Both the position numbers and the translations under genes were made by a program. The notes below the pieces were generated by a model. That model was not told the DNA's origin. It made no database searches and saw only the letters and a list, made by a program, of their open reading frames with translations. A stretch of DNA of 11,129 bases. It comes from Ginkgo biloba (Eukaryota; Streptophyta; Ginkgoopsida; Ginkgoales; Ginkgoaceae). Location: the NCBI GenBank assembly GCA_024626585.1, contig JANKJI010000009.1, positions 116,622,457 through 116,633,585 on the forward strand, written 5' to 3'. Positions 1 to 9,010 of the stretch are shown piece after piece (within the stretch, counting starts at the first letter, position 1; the number at the start of each line of letters is the position of its first letter).

Positions 1-173
1 GCAAAAAAAAAGCATTGCGAGAGAAAATTGCTGCCACAGAAAAGTGCAGAGTTTGTTCGATTGAATAATTGCTTTGTCGATTTAAAATTTAAAATATCGA
101 GTGGGCTTTGGTGCTTGATTTTTTTATTTCAATTTTTCAGGCAATTTATTTTTCAACTAAACAACTTGTGTGC

Positions 174-189
174 CCGAACATTTGTTCGG
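174..189. repeat. Short inverted repeat (7-bp stem)
   Basis: CCGAACA and TGTTCGG form a perfect 7-bp stem around a central TT. It is GC-richer than its surroundings. A second perfect hairpin lies about 30 bp downstream. The function is unknown. It could be a transcription-factor palindrome, or chance within a decayed element. Confidence 0.6.
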
Positions 190-220
190 TCAAAAAAATT
201 TCAACCCTGATTTTCCTTGT

Positions 221-237
221 CGTTTTTGCCAAAAACG
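221..237. repeat. Short inverted repeat (7-bp stem, GCC loop)
   Basis: CGTTTTT and AAAAACG pair perfectly around a 3-nt GCC loop. The stem is mostly A/T, so it is weaker than the one at 174-189. No known terminator or regulatory role can be assigned. Confidence 0.5.
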
Positions 238-299
238 TGATACCATTAGCATGCTTTCACCCTTCATTCAATTCAACTTTAATCATTTGATTTTTCTTT

Positions 300-1400
300 T
301 GAGATTACTAGTGTTTAGAAGAAGTTTACTTTGTGTGTCTCTATCATGATTGATTTAGAATTTAATTTGCATTTCTACTTGATAAGTGTAACTTGTATGA
401 CTATGTTAGGGACTTACATGTTCATTCACATTCCCTTCTTAAGCTAGGTGATCCGAATCATATGGATTATAAATTTGCATATGATTTCACTAAGGATGGG
501 GTAGTTTATGAGGTGTGGATCATACAAACCACCTAGCAGTTATCCTTTTATATGATTGAATATATCTTAATGGGATAAGATGATGGACCACATGCATTAC
601 TACCTACATGTTATCAATCATATGGCCTCCATATTTGGAAATAAAGGCAAAATAATGAATGCAAACTACCACAATCGACCATTCTATGTGAGGACCACCA
701 CTAAACTTACACAAATTATTGTAGTTCAAGTTAACTAGTAAAATGGATTTCCTCAATGTTGTCCTCAAATTTTGGACCCCATACATAATGAAAGAAAGGG
801 ACATGCACTTTTATATAGAAGGGCATGCTAAAAAGAGGACAAATATCCCTTCCACCAAAATTTGTAAGAATGCTACAATTTCCACAAACATTCTCTACCA
901 CTAATGATGCATCGACAATTAGTTGAATTGTTTGCTTTTGGCATCATCCAATGGTTTATTTGTAAAGCATATTAATAGCTCACACATACAACCATAAGAT
1001 GCAATTCAAGTTGTAGAGCTGAAATGCAATGCCCATCACCCTCACACCTTGTCTCATCTTACATGGTTTGTCATGCCATGCCACTTGCCACAAATAATAT
1101 AAATACAAAGACAAATGTTAACTCAATTTGCTTTAAATTTTCATGCTAACCACTAAAAAAACCCCAGTAAAAATGTGTGTGCATGAGCAAATTCTATATA
1201 AAATCCAACCTTTATGAATAACGCGTTGCAAATTATTTGAAATGGACAAATTGGGTTGGATTATAATTTGAAAAGTCAACATAGGATGGGATATTAATAA
1301 CCTTTCAAATGAAAAAAAATCTAGAGAGGACGAGAGAAAGTTATGTAGAGGATTGGTATTGATACGGAATGAATAGTCCACAAAAGAAGTTGTAGGAAAT
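300..1400. other. Non-coding upstream DNA, no gene seen
   Basis: This is AT-rich sequence with stop codons in all frames and no protein resemblance that I can recognise. It contains one RY/Sph-type core (CATGCA, 591-596). On the minus strand it contains one match to the metal-response core TGCRCNC (TGCACAC, at 1177-1183, about 440 bp above the TATA box). Both are short motifs expected by chance at this length, so neither is claimed as functional. The stretch is best read as distal 5' flank of the metallothionein gene. Confidence 0.6.
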
Positions 1401-1420
1401 GAATAAATTTTAGAGTAATG

Positions 1421-1560
1421 ATATCTGTGTCCCGCAACAATAATTCTCAGTGTTGTGGGGATTCAACTTTCCACAATGTATTATTGAGATTCTCTTCGGC
1501 CTTTTATACATGGGAGCGCGTGCTCTACACGATATGTGTGTGTCCCACAACAATAACTCT
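1421..1560 (+). promoter_or_regulatory. Duplicated 27-bp promoter block
   Basis: Positions 1421-1447 and 1534-1560 are direct copies, 113 bp apart, matching at 23 of 27 positions. The shared core is GTGTCCC, then G or A, then CAACAATAA. The second copy ends 59 bp above the TATA box. TGTTGTGGG at 1451-1459 is the exact reverse complement of CCCACAACA in the second copy (1544-1552). It also pairs with the first copy (1431-1439) with one mismatch, so a cruciform or dimeric binding site is possible. A role as a cis-element is inferred from duplication and position. The binding factor is unknown. Confidence 0.55.
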
Positions 1561-1600
1561 ACCATGGATCACTTCTTGTGCAGCACCGTCTACCATGGAT
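1558..1600 (+). promoter_or_regulatory. Perfect 12-bp direct repeat near TATA box
   Basis: TCTACCATGGAT occurs at 1558-1569 and again at 1589-1600, a spacing of 31 bp or about three helical turns. Both copies contain the CCATGG palindrome and would lie on the same face of the DNA, within about 65 bp of the TATA box. This is a good candidate for a paired activator site, but the factor is unknown. The ATGs inside lie upstream of the expected transcript start and are unlikely to be translated. Confidence 0.5.
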
Positions 1601-1619
1601 ACTCTGCCCTTTTGCTCTC

Positions 1620-1626
1620 TATAAAT
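1620..1626 (+). promoter_or_regulatory. TATA box of the metallothionein gene
   Basis: TATAAAT follows a CT-rich run and lies 112 bp upstream of the ATG at 1732. With the usual 25-35 bp spacing, transcription would start near 1650-1660. That gives a pyrimidine-rich 5' UTR of about 75-80 nt, typical of a highly expressed plant gene. No other TATA-like motif between here and the ATG fits as well. Confidence 0.75.
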
Positions 1627-1731
1627 GTCTTGTAGGAATCATCTTCTCTGCATATCAATTTCTTTTTGGGTTTTCACTGTCTTGCAACTTTTAATCTCTT
1701 TTTCCTTCTGTCTTCCCGACAATTTGCCAAC

Positions 1732-2564
1732 ATGTCTTCTGGTTGTGGAAACTGTGACTGCGCTGACAAGAGCCAATGCACGTAGGATTCCATTCCCCCT
1801 CTCCTCTCTATATTTATTATTACAATTTTTCCAATTACATGCCGGATTATGGGATTTTTTTTTTTTACTTCTTTTTGTGTGTATCTCAAGGTCGGCATAA
1901 TATTCATTTCATGAAGTTTCTCAAAGATTGATGTTAACCAAATTGGCCTTTTAGAATTAGTAAAAATCAGAGAGAAAAAATCTTGTGTGTATTAATATTT
2001 CAACACAGTGATATATCGCTTGATGGGTGGCCTTATACTTTCTATTAGACTTAATTTTCAGAGACAAATAATATCAAAATGCCTGTAGAAGGTCTCTACA
2101 ACCTAAAACTCTTTAGCTTATGATCAGACGTACTTATAAGTATATAGACATGGGTGTGTTGTGTAGAATTTAGATGACATACATATTGACTTCAGGTGTT
2201 GTTAATTTTGGAAGCAAGAAGGGCAACAGCTTCGGTGTAGAGACTGTGGAAACCAACAACAACAAGATGAGGTGGATTTTTATTTCATTTTTGTATACTT
2301 ATCTGAAATAAATATTATCCATTAGATCAAAGGCACACCAATTTATACATTAGATATGATGAAACACAATAAACAAATTAATTCTTTTCTCTTGGTATCT
2401 GGTTTATTTATTTATTTTAAGACATTTATTTGGCACTGAATTGGTGAAATGCAAGTATAAATGGTTCCTGCAGCTTGGAGTACGAGATGGAGATTGTGGG
2501 TGGGGAGAACGACTGCAAATGTGGACCCAGCTGCAAGTGCAACGGTTGCACCTGTGGCCACTGA
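1732..2564 (+). CDS. Plant type 3 metallothionein-like protein (3 exons)
   Basis: This is a cysteine-rich, cytosolic protein that in its family binds Cu(I) and Zn(II) through thiolate clusters and buffers metals and reactive oxygen. Coding exons are 1732-1781, 2215-2271 and 2474-2564 (198 nt with TGA), joined by two GT-AG introns, both in phase 2. The product has 65 residues, the normal size for type 3. The N-terminal domain has CGNCDCADKSQC (Cys 5, 8, 10, 16), followed by the family's KKGNS signature (18-22) and a cysteine-free spacer (17-49). The C-terminal domain is CKCGPSCKCNGCTC (Cys 50, 52, 56, 58, 61, 63), ending in GH. The 4 + 6 cysteine layout is diagnostic of type 3; types 1 and 2 have a 6 + 6 layout and type 4 has three Cys domains. 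The start is fixed by the MSS-CGNCDC opening, and the context is CAAC-ATG. All ten family cysteines are present and no lesion is seen, so it is probably functional. The exon model is inferred from the protein family, not from transcripts. Confidence 0.94.
1782..2214 (+). other. Intron 1 of the metallothionein gene
   Basis: The intron is 433 bp and phase 2. The donor is GCAC/GTAGGA and the acceptor is TTGGAAG/CAAG. The acceptor has a poor pyrimidine tract. A better-looking AG (TTCAG, 2191-2195) lies 19 nt upstream, but using it would bring in TAA after three codons. The chosen site is the one that yields the conserved T-K-K-G-N-S junction. The intron is T-rich, as plant introns usually are. 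Confidence 0.88.
2272..2473 (+). other. Intron 2 of the metallothionein gene
   Basis: The intron is 202 bp and phase 2. The donor is ATGAG/GTGGAT and the acceptor is TTCCTGCAG/CTTGG, which is strong. It includes a short TTTA/TTAT-rich run (about 2402-2420). The splice restores Ser36 (AG+C) and leads straight into the C-terminal exon. Confidence 0.9.
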
Positions 2565-2616
2565 TCACATTGGGACCATGATTTGTGAGCTACATAGTAT
2601 ATGATATGTAATTCGT

Positions 2617-2622
2617 AATAAA
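2617..2622 (+). promoter_or_regulatory. Poly(A) signal AATAAA
   Basis: A canonical AATAAA lies 53 nt after the TGA stop, followed by an (AT)n run. Cleavage would be expected about 10-30 nt further on, at or inside the inverted repeat at 2634-2699. Plant genes often use several poly(A) sites, so the true 3' end could lie further downstream. Confidence 0.6.
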
Positions 2623-2633
2623 TATATATATGA

Positions 2634-2699
2634 GGGGTCTGCAGAACTGCTGGAGATGGAATAACTCATTTAAAAATCACTGGTGTTCTGCAGCTCCCC
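2634..2699. repeat. Strong inverted repeat in the 3' UTR/end region
   Basis: CTGCAGAAC (2639-2647) pairs perfectly with GTTCTGCAG (2685-2693). After a small bulge, GGGG (2634-2637) pairs with CCCC (2696-2699). That makes 13 paired bases, rich in G+C for this AT-rich area, with a loop of about 37 nt. It sits 12 bp beyond AATAAA. It could be an RNA stem-loop at the transcript end, or a small foldback element that inserted there. No clear target-site duplication is visible. Confidence 0.65.
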
Positions 2700-2779
2700 A
2701 AGCAAGATGGATTAGATATTATCTGCCTTGCTTTAGCTTATAATTATTGTGTGTGTGTTAAGTACAAACTTTAGAACGC

Positions 2780-2844
2780 TTGAATGAAGGTGATATTTTA
2801 TTAAAAATATGTGCATATACAGAGACATTGAATGAAGGGGATAT
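2780..2844. repeat. 17-bp direct repeat pair
   Basis: TTGAATGAAGGTGATAT (2780-2796) recurs at 2828-2844 with one mismatch, an offset of 48 bp. The sequence between is AT-rich. This looks like a small local duplication downstream of the gene, with no known function. Confidence 0.6.
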
Positions 2845-2849
2845 ATGTA

Positions 2850-3670
2850 TGTGTTCAAATTTATATTTGTCTGTGAAGACAACCAATGCCGTCTCTTGTG
2901 ACTCTTTTTGGAAGACTGGCAAAAAATTGGCCATTATTTTTCATCTGATATAGCCTATGTGCGTGTGTACTTTTTTTATCTAATGGAAAGCTCCGATCTC
3001 TGCGCAGGGCAGGTCAGTTGCTAATGTTGGTGGTGTTTTATTTGTGATAAATTCATATATTGTATTTGTGTAGTTAAGTAGCATTGTTGGAAACAATGAG
3101 TACTAGTTAATCAAATAAGTTATGGAGAGGCTTAACATCTGGTAAACAAAAGGTGAGGAAATTAAAAATATACCTTATGGTTCATACAGGTTCCATTTTT
3201 TTGAAAGGATTTAACAATCAGTTAGATTGTTTAGTTTGATTATATAATGCTTTGGTTAAATATCAAACATATTGCATAGATCAATTTGATAGAATCATTA
3301 TAAGGGTGCATTGCGCTAATAATAGGTAAAAGACACGAGTATCACATTTCTTTTTAATTTATAAAGTTTTTACGACGAAGCACCTTTTTCTTTTTGAAAG
3401 TACTAAACACATTTTGAAATCATTCTACTATTAGGAATAAAGTACTTATTTAATATTACTAACTAGATTGATAAATTGATAAGAGATTAAAACTTTAAAT
3501 GAAAAGCCTTCTATCTTTTCCACTAAAGAGTTATATCTTTGAAACACTTGTTCTATTAATGAAAATTCTACCACCTTGCTTATTTGGAGAAATTCTAGGG
3601 ATGTAGTGATCTCAAGCATGTCTCATAGAATTATGTCTCTTAAGAATCAAATTGCTTATACTAAATGAAC
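2850..3670. other. Gene-free AT-rich DNA
   Basis: No reading frame of useful length, no recognisable protein fragment and no RNA gene is seen. It contains only short runs of T and simple AT-rich sequence. Confidence 0.6.
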
Positions 3671-3679
3671 ATAGGGACC

Positions 3680-4160
3680 TTGATCTTTGTTTAAAATTTT
3701 AATTATTATTGTATAATGTTTAAAATATTTCTTAGCTTTGTCTAATGTAATGTTGTAACCCTTAAACCTAAAATGTGGTGTTTATAACAAGGCCATAAGC
3801 AATTAAAGCAAGATTTACAAGTTAGATCATTGGTTGCTCGATTTTAAATGGGAAAGAAATAAATATAATAATCTTAAATCTTTTGATGAGTTTTTACTTG
3901 TTATTTTATAAATATGCAAATAATCCTTTAGCTTCTCTAATGTCAAAGCTATAACCCATTAATCCAGAGTGGCTCTAACAAGGCCTTTAGCAAATAATAG
4001 ATACAAAGAGATCCAAGTTGGATCATTGTTTGTTAGATCTTAAGTATTAATTTATTACATCAAAACTATGATTTAGTTTGTCTAATTTTAAGACTACAAC
4101 CCATTAAACTAGAATGTCTTCAAAACAAAACCAAATGGCCCAACCAACTAAAACTTTGAA
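3680..4160. repeat. Three-copy diverged tandem repeat
   Basis: Related segments start near 3733, 3929 and 4074. Each runs TAG-C/T-TT-(TC)TCTAAT, then a short variable part, then AACCC-TTAA or AACCCATTAA. Copies 1 and 2 continue with TAACAAGGCC, AGCAA, AAGTT-GATCATTG and a closing TTAA at 3846 and 4042. Copy 3 shares only the first half. Offsets are 196 and 145 bp. The copies carry many substitutions and indels, so the duplication is old. The source is unknown; it is possibly part of a decayed transposon. Confidence 0.5.
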
Positions 4161-4268
4161 GTATCATATTATACTTTTAATTAATTCAAATGGCTTTGAT
4201 ATATGTTCATGTTTATAATTTGAGCTAAAAGGTTATTACATTGCAAATAGTGTACGGGCACAAATTTT

Positions 4269-4671
4269 GTCTCCCAAGTCTCCTTCAAGCATGTCCACAT
4301 CAATGTTGGGTTTGTAATTGGTCTAAAAATTTTGTAAATAGAAAATTATTAAGTTATTAATTTTGAGTTCCTACTATAATTCTTGTTCTTAATTGAGCTA
4401 ATATGTCCATTTTTAAGCGTGATTGCACTTAAGAGAAGACATCCCCCCACTTGCTTAAAAAAAGAGATGAGACTTTTTATTTTATAGGAAGGATATATTA
4501 AATTGCACTATATCATAGACATTCTCAAAGAACAAAATTGGACCTATATAACAAATGTTGTATTGGTCTCCTAAGTTTAAATCCTTATAAGATGCCTACA
4601 TCGATGTAGGGTTTGGAATTAATGTAGTAATATTGTGAATAGAAAATTATTAAGTGATTGATTTTGAGTTC
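4269..4671. repeat. Diverged ~105-bp direct repeat pair
   Basis: 4269-4370 and 4566-4671 are related. Both open with GTCTCC-AAGT, then have CACATCAATGTTGGGTTTG versus TACATCGATGTAGGGTTTG, then share GAATAGAAAATTATTAAGT or AAATAGAAAATTATTAAGT, and end TTTTGAGTTC. They are about 300 bp apart. The pair may be terminal repeats of a very small or deleted element, or a simple segmental duplication. I see no coding capacity between them. Confidence 0.55.
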
Positions 4672-6298
4672 TTAAAAGACAATTCCATTAGTTTTTTATT
4701 TTATTTTTGAAATATCAAGTATAGATGATAAGGGACAACCTTATTTGATGCCTCTAAATGTATAAAAAAATGAGGGGTTTATAATTAATTATAATATGTT
4801 TTGGGATAATAAATCACCCACTTCCCCATTATTGAAGGAAAACCTTTCATTGGAAGAGTTGGGAGAAGATACAACCATTCTACTCTATTGCATGCGTTTT
4901 CAACACTACTATGAGTTATGCTCTACTTAATAGCTAAGAACACTTCTTACAACTATTAGGTTATCTTATATCTCTCTTTTATAAATGTTATGTACTCCAT
5001 TACAATGGAATGGGTAATATAGTATGAAATCTATGTTATAACTTTTGAAATAATTTCATATGATAGATTATAATAAGAGAGGAATCTCTAGCTAGCAAGA
5101 TTGTTGGATATTTTAACCTTTAGAATAAGAACCACAATTAGATCTTTAATTTTTTATAACGGTATCATTTTCTTGACCTATTATATAATTATTGTTTAAG
5201 TCCGAAATGATCACATCTCTTATCATTCTATGCCCTTCTATAGATATTGCATTAGAATCAAGAGTAGAATCATTTAGAAGTTGATGAATTGTAGTTAGGA
5301 TTTTATTTACCTCTCTTATCCCTTTTTTTATTACAACTAATTATGATTTGACTTTATCTTGTAAAAGGATGATCCTTCTTGATTTCTTTTTGACAAATGA
5401 TAAGGGTCCCATAAAAATTTTCAATAGTTATCATTTGATTGTAAGCGGCTATACCATTTATGACTTTTTAATAAGACATTGAGTACTTATCTTCATTCAT
5501 CATATATTTTCAATTGCTTTGACTCAAGTACCTCATTAGAATTTTGCTTGTTAAAGTCAATAAACCTTTTGCATGAGCTTTGATATAAGATTTTTCCTTT
5601 GTATCAAAAGTCACAATAACCACCTTATGCTAATTATGTTCTATGGATTTCCATTAATTCTCTTTGTCCATATCCTTTATTTCTTATTTGATGCCCTTGA
5701 TTAGTTAGACATACCTATCAATAGAAGACAGAGAATTATAAGTTGATGATGCATTGCTTATCTAATATGAGTTTAGAATTTCTAATTTGCCTTCTTCTTA
5801 GGGAATTAAAGTGTTCAACCAAAATGTTTTATGATATTTTTATTCATTAATAAGATCTCCATCAATAAAGCAAGTAATACTACCTTATAATTAGAAATTA
5901 AAGCAATTGGTAGAGAAGAGAAAATGCTACTTGTGATATTTTTCTCAAGGTATTAAATAAATTGATTTTTTTAAATATAATGCATCACTATTTTTGTCAT
6001 TATACTAAGTGAAACCATATGGCCCTTTCCATTTAAGTACTTTTGACTTGAAGTAATTCTTAAGGTAAGAGAAGGCAATTTATTCACTTATATTTATTTT
6101 CCTTATGATCTTACAAATCCTTAATAAAACTAAAATTCCTATTATAATATGCCTTATCACAAAAAAAATTAGAAATGAAATTATTGTAGGGTTTGCTTCC
6201 ACATTATGCCTCTACTTATAAATATATTTAGGGCATAAATATTTATTATAGTCATTTTTTCTTTATAGGCCCTAAATTCAAAATGTTTAATCTCAACG
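4672..6298. other. Gene-free AT-rich DNA
   Basis: No gene is recognisable on either strand. The minus strand near 5520-5640 is open for about 38 codons, but it matches no family I know and is closed by stops on both sides. The stretch is probably degraded transposon or intergenic DNA flanking the retroelement that begins near 6299. Confidence 0.5.
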
Positions 6299-6630
6299 TG
6301 ATATGACCATAGTCAGCAGAATCATATATGATTAAAGTTCCTCTCAATATTTTTGAAAATGAAATAAATAACTAATTAATATATTATGAGCAAAGATACA
6401 ATAGAGAAAATATTGACTGTATTTATCTTTGCCAAAATAACATTAGTTATCTTTCTGTGGGATGCATCTACACACATGTCAAAGCAAGCATGCAAAGATT
6501 TATTTCTTAAAATGAACAGAAGTTATTTCGAACTAATGAAATTCTATAAAATACCTAAGTAACTTAGTTCAAATTGCCTTTTATTTTTTGATATAAATCT
6601 TAGTAAAAGAAAGAGAGAAAGAGCTTTGCA
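6299..6630 (+). repeat. 5' LTR (degenerate)
   Basis: This repeat is paired with 9214-9579. The clearest shared blocks are TCCTCTCAATATTTTT (ending at 6354 and 9268), CATTAGTTATCTTTC (6441-6455 and 9355-9369), and CTATAAAAT-CCTAAGTAACTT (from 6544 and from 9492). The proposed ends are TG at 6299 and CA at 6630. They follow the TG...CA rule, but similarity is weak near both ends. No tRNA primer-binding site of the common TGGTATCAGAGC type is seen just downstream. Confidence 0.7.
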
Positions 6631-7425
6631 TATTGTTGTCCCGTTCTAATCTAATCAACTTATTCATTCTTACAGAAGAAGAGAATTAATTTATCCATAT
6701 GATTTTGTAATTAAATTAAGATTTTAAAAGCATATGTTTATAGTATGTTTATATTATGGCATATGTGCGAGAAGATATTTTGCTCATGCAAACTTATTTT
6801 TTTACTTTATGCATTCTGATAAAAATAGGGAGAGGCATCACGCAGTGAAAGAACTACTAAGAAGTTAGGGAAAAGCCACTATATAGATTGCAAAATTCTT
6901 CATATGCACCAAAATAGTTGTTATGCAGATTATGAATGATGTTGTACATATGGGAAAGGTCATGTGCATCTACAACTCAAGCCAAAGAATTGGATTTTCT
7001 GTAATCAAATGGATATGACCTAGACTAGTTTTTATTTCTAAAGGCTAGATAAAATATATAGGGGTTGACCTTCACTTAGTCATGACTCTAGATCTCTATA
7101 CTGATTATACATAAAGTTTTCATAAGTCTTTTTCTTACATATCTCAGGGTGTTATTCAATGATCTATCAATTAAAAATCTAACATAATCTTTGATTGATT
7201 TTTCTTTAAATTGCTATAAGATTTGAATTAAGTAGGGAGAATTATGGTTGCTAAGGAAAAATCAACTTAAGTATCCAACACCTTTCCCTCTAGATCTAGA
7301 TAGAATTATAATAAAATAATTTAGTAATCATAGCCTTGATTATAAAATAACATGAAGAAATCATAAAATTTATTCAAGTGATGCAATCACATAGTTCCTT
7401 ATAAGAACTAATTCCTAAATATTGT
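6631..7425 (+). other. Untranslated leader of the retroelement
   Basis: About 800 bp lie between the 5' LTR and the first gag-like codons. There is no open frame and no recognisable protein. A long leader is common in plant Ty3/gypsy elements. Secondary insertions or deletions cannot be excluded. Confidence 0.45.
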
Positions 7426-7429
7426 ATGA

Positions 7430-8090
7430 GCTATTCTTTTGATCAAACTTGATATTAAAATGGCAATCAAGCTTTATAATGGACTGATGGATCTTGAAGT
7501 CTTAGATGACAAGATACATAATCTAGAAGTATATTTTGAAATTCAATCTTATAATGATGTGTATAAAGTTTTGTTTACTAAGATAAGGATGATAGGTGAT
7601 GTGTTGGTATGGGCAGAAGTTCATTGTGCTACCCACACAATGGTTGAAAATCCACCCATCATAGATTAGAAGGAATTGAAGAGGAAGATATGTGATTGAT
7701 TTTATTTAAGTGATTACTTCAATAATTTAAAGAAGAAATGGCACCCACCAAGACATATTAAGGGCCAAAGTATGTAACCATATAATAACTCCTTCCTTTG
7801 ACTCATCATCAGAGTGAGAATATTTTAAAGTTTGTTAGCAGATTGTATTATTCCATACAACAAGATTAAAATTTTTGGACATTCCAATCCTAGGTAAATA
7901 CTTCACATTTTCCTTGAAATATAAAGCAAGAGGAAAAATAAGAGATCCTTCTCTTAATGAAGGAACATTCTCCTTAAAGAATATAGGTCAAGAATTAGAT
8001 GACAATATTGATTCTAAAGGAAATTTTTGTAAAGGTAATGGTTCCTTTATAGTGCTAAAAGTGATAAGTTTTATGATTTTTATATAGTTT
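7430..8090 (+). pseudogene. Ty3/gypsy-like gag (capsid) pseudogene
   Basis: The intact protein would form the retroelement particle. The longest open part (codons up to 7666) contains LDIKMAIKLYNG near its start and LVWAEVH near its end, resembling the plant gag pattern L-x-W-W-x-x-H with the second Trp changed to Ala. The same frame goes on through stops at 7667-7669 (TAG), then GD-TGA-FY, then QSM-TAA-PY, carrying ELKRKI and KKKWH. A frameshift near 7800-7870 moves the reading into a second open stretch (7875-8087) with ALKY-type text (FSLKYKARGKIRDPS). This is the C-terminal part of the same gag. Cys-Lys-x-x-Gly near 8029 and KEECW at 8102-8116 look like the ruins of a zinc knuckle, with key Cys and His lost. 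It is non-functional because of at least four stops and one frameshift. The family is assigned from memory of the pattern, not from a search. Confidence 0.7.
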
Positions 8091-8116
8091 ATGTACATAG
8101 TAAAGAGGAATGTTGG

Positions 8117-8620
8117 AGCTACAAAATGAAAAAAAAGCTACAAGCTAAATTCTTAGTGATCAATAAGGGGATAATTGATCTCAAAGGAAAAAGAACATTG
8201 GATCCAAAACTTGTTCTTAAGATCTCTTTTGTTAAGGATGGATTTAAAGAGATCCTATTCTTATAAAGTTCTCAACTAATGAATGAATTGGTTAATGTGA
8301 TATTAGATAATGAAAGCATAAATAACCTCATATATACTTCTATAGTGATCATTGTCCAACTTTCTATAAAGAATCATCTAACTCCTTATATCTTAGAATG
8401 GACATCTACATAAGGTTAGAATGCAAAAGTGCAAATGATTTGCATAGTTAAGTTTACAATTAATTCTTACACAAATAGTCATGTGTAATGTTATGGATAT
8501 GATTGTTGCAATATTCCTTCTAGCAAAACTTATCAGTTTAATAAGTATACAATTTATAACTATCAAACCAATCCTTATACATTAAAGAAAGATAAAAAAA
8601 ACTTATTCATTTTTATTTTC
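8117..8620 (+). pseudogene. Retroviral-type aspartic protease pseudogene
   Basis: This would be the protease that cleaves the Gag-Pol polyprotein. One frame from about 8120 to 8415 is open except for a TAA after EILFL. It contains VILDNESINNLI (8297 onward), which aligns with the active-site pattern of plant Ty3 proteases (hydrophobics, D-S/T-G, then x-x-N/H-N-L/F-I). The catalytic Asp (codon 8306-8308) remains but the Gly is now Glu, so the site is dead. HLTPYILEW follows, like the H-P-x-P-Y-x-L-x-W stretch of the family. Further on, after frame changes, QFNKYTIYN (about 8535-8560) resembles the protease C-terminus. It follows the gag remnant directly, as expected in a gag-pol element. Confidence 0.6.
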
Positions 8621-8639
8621 TTCCACTTTAGAAAGAAAA

Positions 8640-9010
8640 GTTTCACATGCAAAAATCTCTTCAACAATAACTCTTATGATCTCTTATTTAAGTACATATC
8701 ATTACTTTTATCTTAATCATTCCCAATGGAGACTTGTTTAGGCTGCATAACTAAGGAGCATACCACTCTTCCACTTCCATCATTACTTCAACAACAATGG
8801 AATAAAAACATTGGGGATACTACTTATTCTCAAGAAATGTCAAAATATGGAGTTTTCTAATTAGGGGAGTTATTAGCAACATCTCATAGTTCATGATACC
8901 TAACCATGGAAATCTGATTATAAATAAGACAATAAATTATCTTCACATATTTCTTTCTTATTTACCTTCCAAATAATTAATTTTAGTGTCTATAACACTT
9001 GGATAAAATA
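8640..9010 (+). other. Degraded retroelement interior, no domain seen
   Basis: This is sequence between the protease remnant and the possible reverse-transcriptase remnant. Frames are closed by many stops and I recognise no domain. It is shorter than the usual protease-to-RT-core distance, which suggests an internal deletion. Confidence 0.4.

Noticed and set aside
28-290. Two overlapping open frames of 60 codons on the plus strand
   Set aside because: They overlap in different frames, are rich in Phe/Leu/Ile as expected from T-rich DNA, and have no recognisable motif.
604-804. Minus-strand open frame of 66 codons
   Set aside because: No family resemblance, isolated, and no promoter or splice context. 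Chance length for AT-rich DNA.
1177-1183. Metal-response element TGCACAC on the minus strand
   Set aside because: The 7-bp degenerate core is expected by chance, lies over 400 bp from the TATA box and is single. It is mentioned only as a weak motif.
1133-1381. Minus-strand open frame of 82 codons
   Set aside because: Low-complexity Ser/Phe/Leu/Ile text without motifs. It lies in the promoter flank.
1418-1635. Two overlapping plus-strand open frames
   Set aside because: They cover the duplicated promoter boxes and the TATA box, and they use different frames. Promoter DNA is the better explanation.
1625-1907. Open frames over the first exon, on the plus strand (91 codons) and minus strand (77 codons)
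   Set aside because: Both are shadows of the metallothionein 5' UTR, exon 1 and intron 1. The real frame gives the full cysteine pattern only after splicing.
5520-5640. Minus-strand open stretch of about 38 codons
   Set aside because: No recognisable family, stops on both sides, and surrounded by stop-rich DNA.
6631-6660. tRNA primer-binding site after the 5' LTR
   Set aside because: No match to the common initiator-Met type sequence. The LTR end itself is uncertain.
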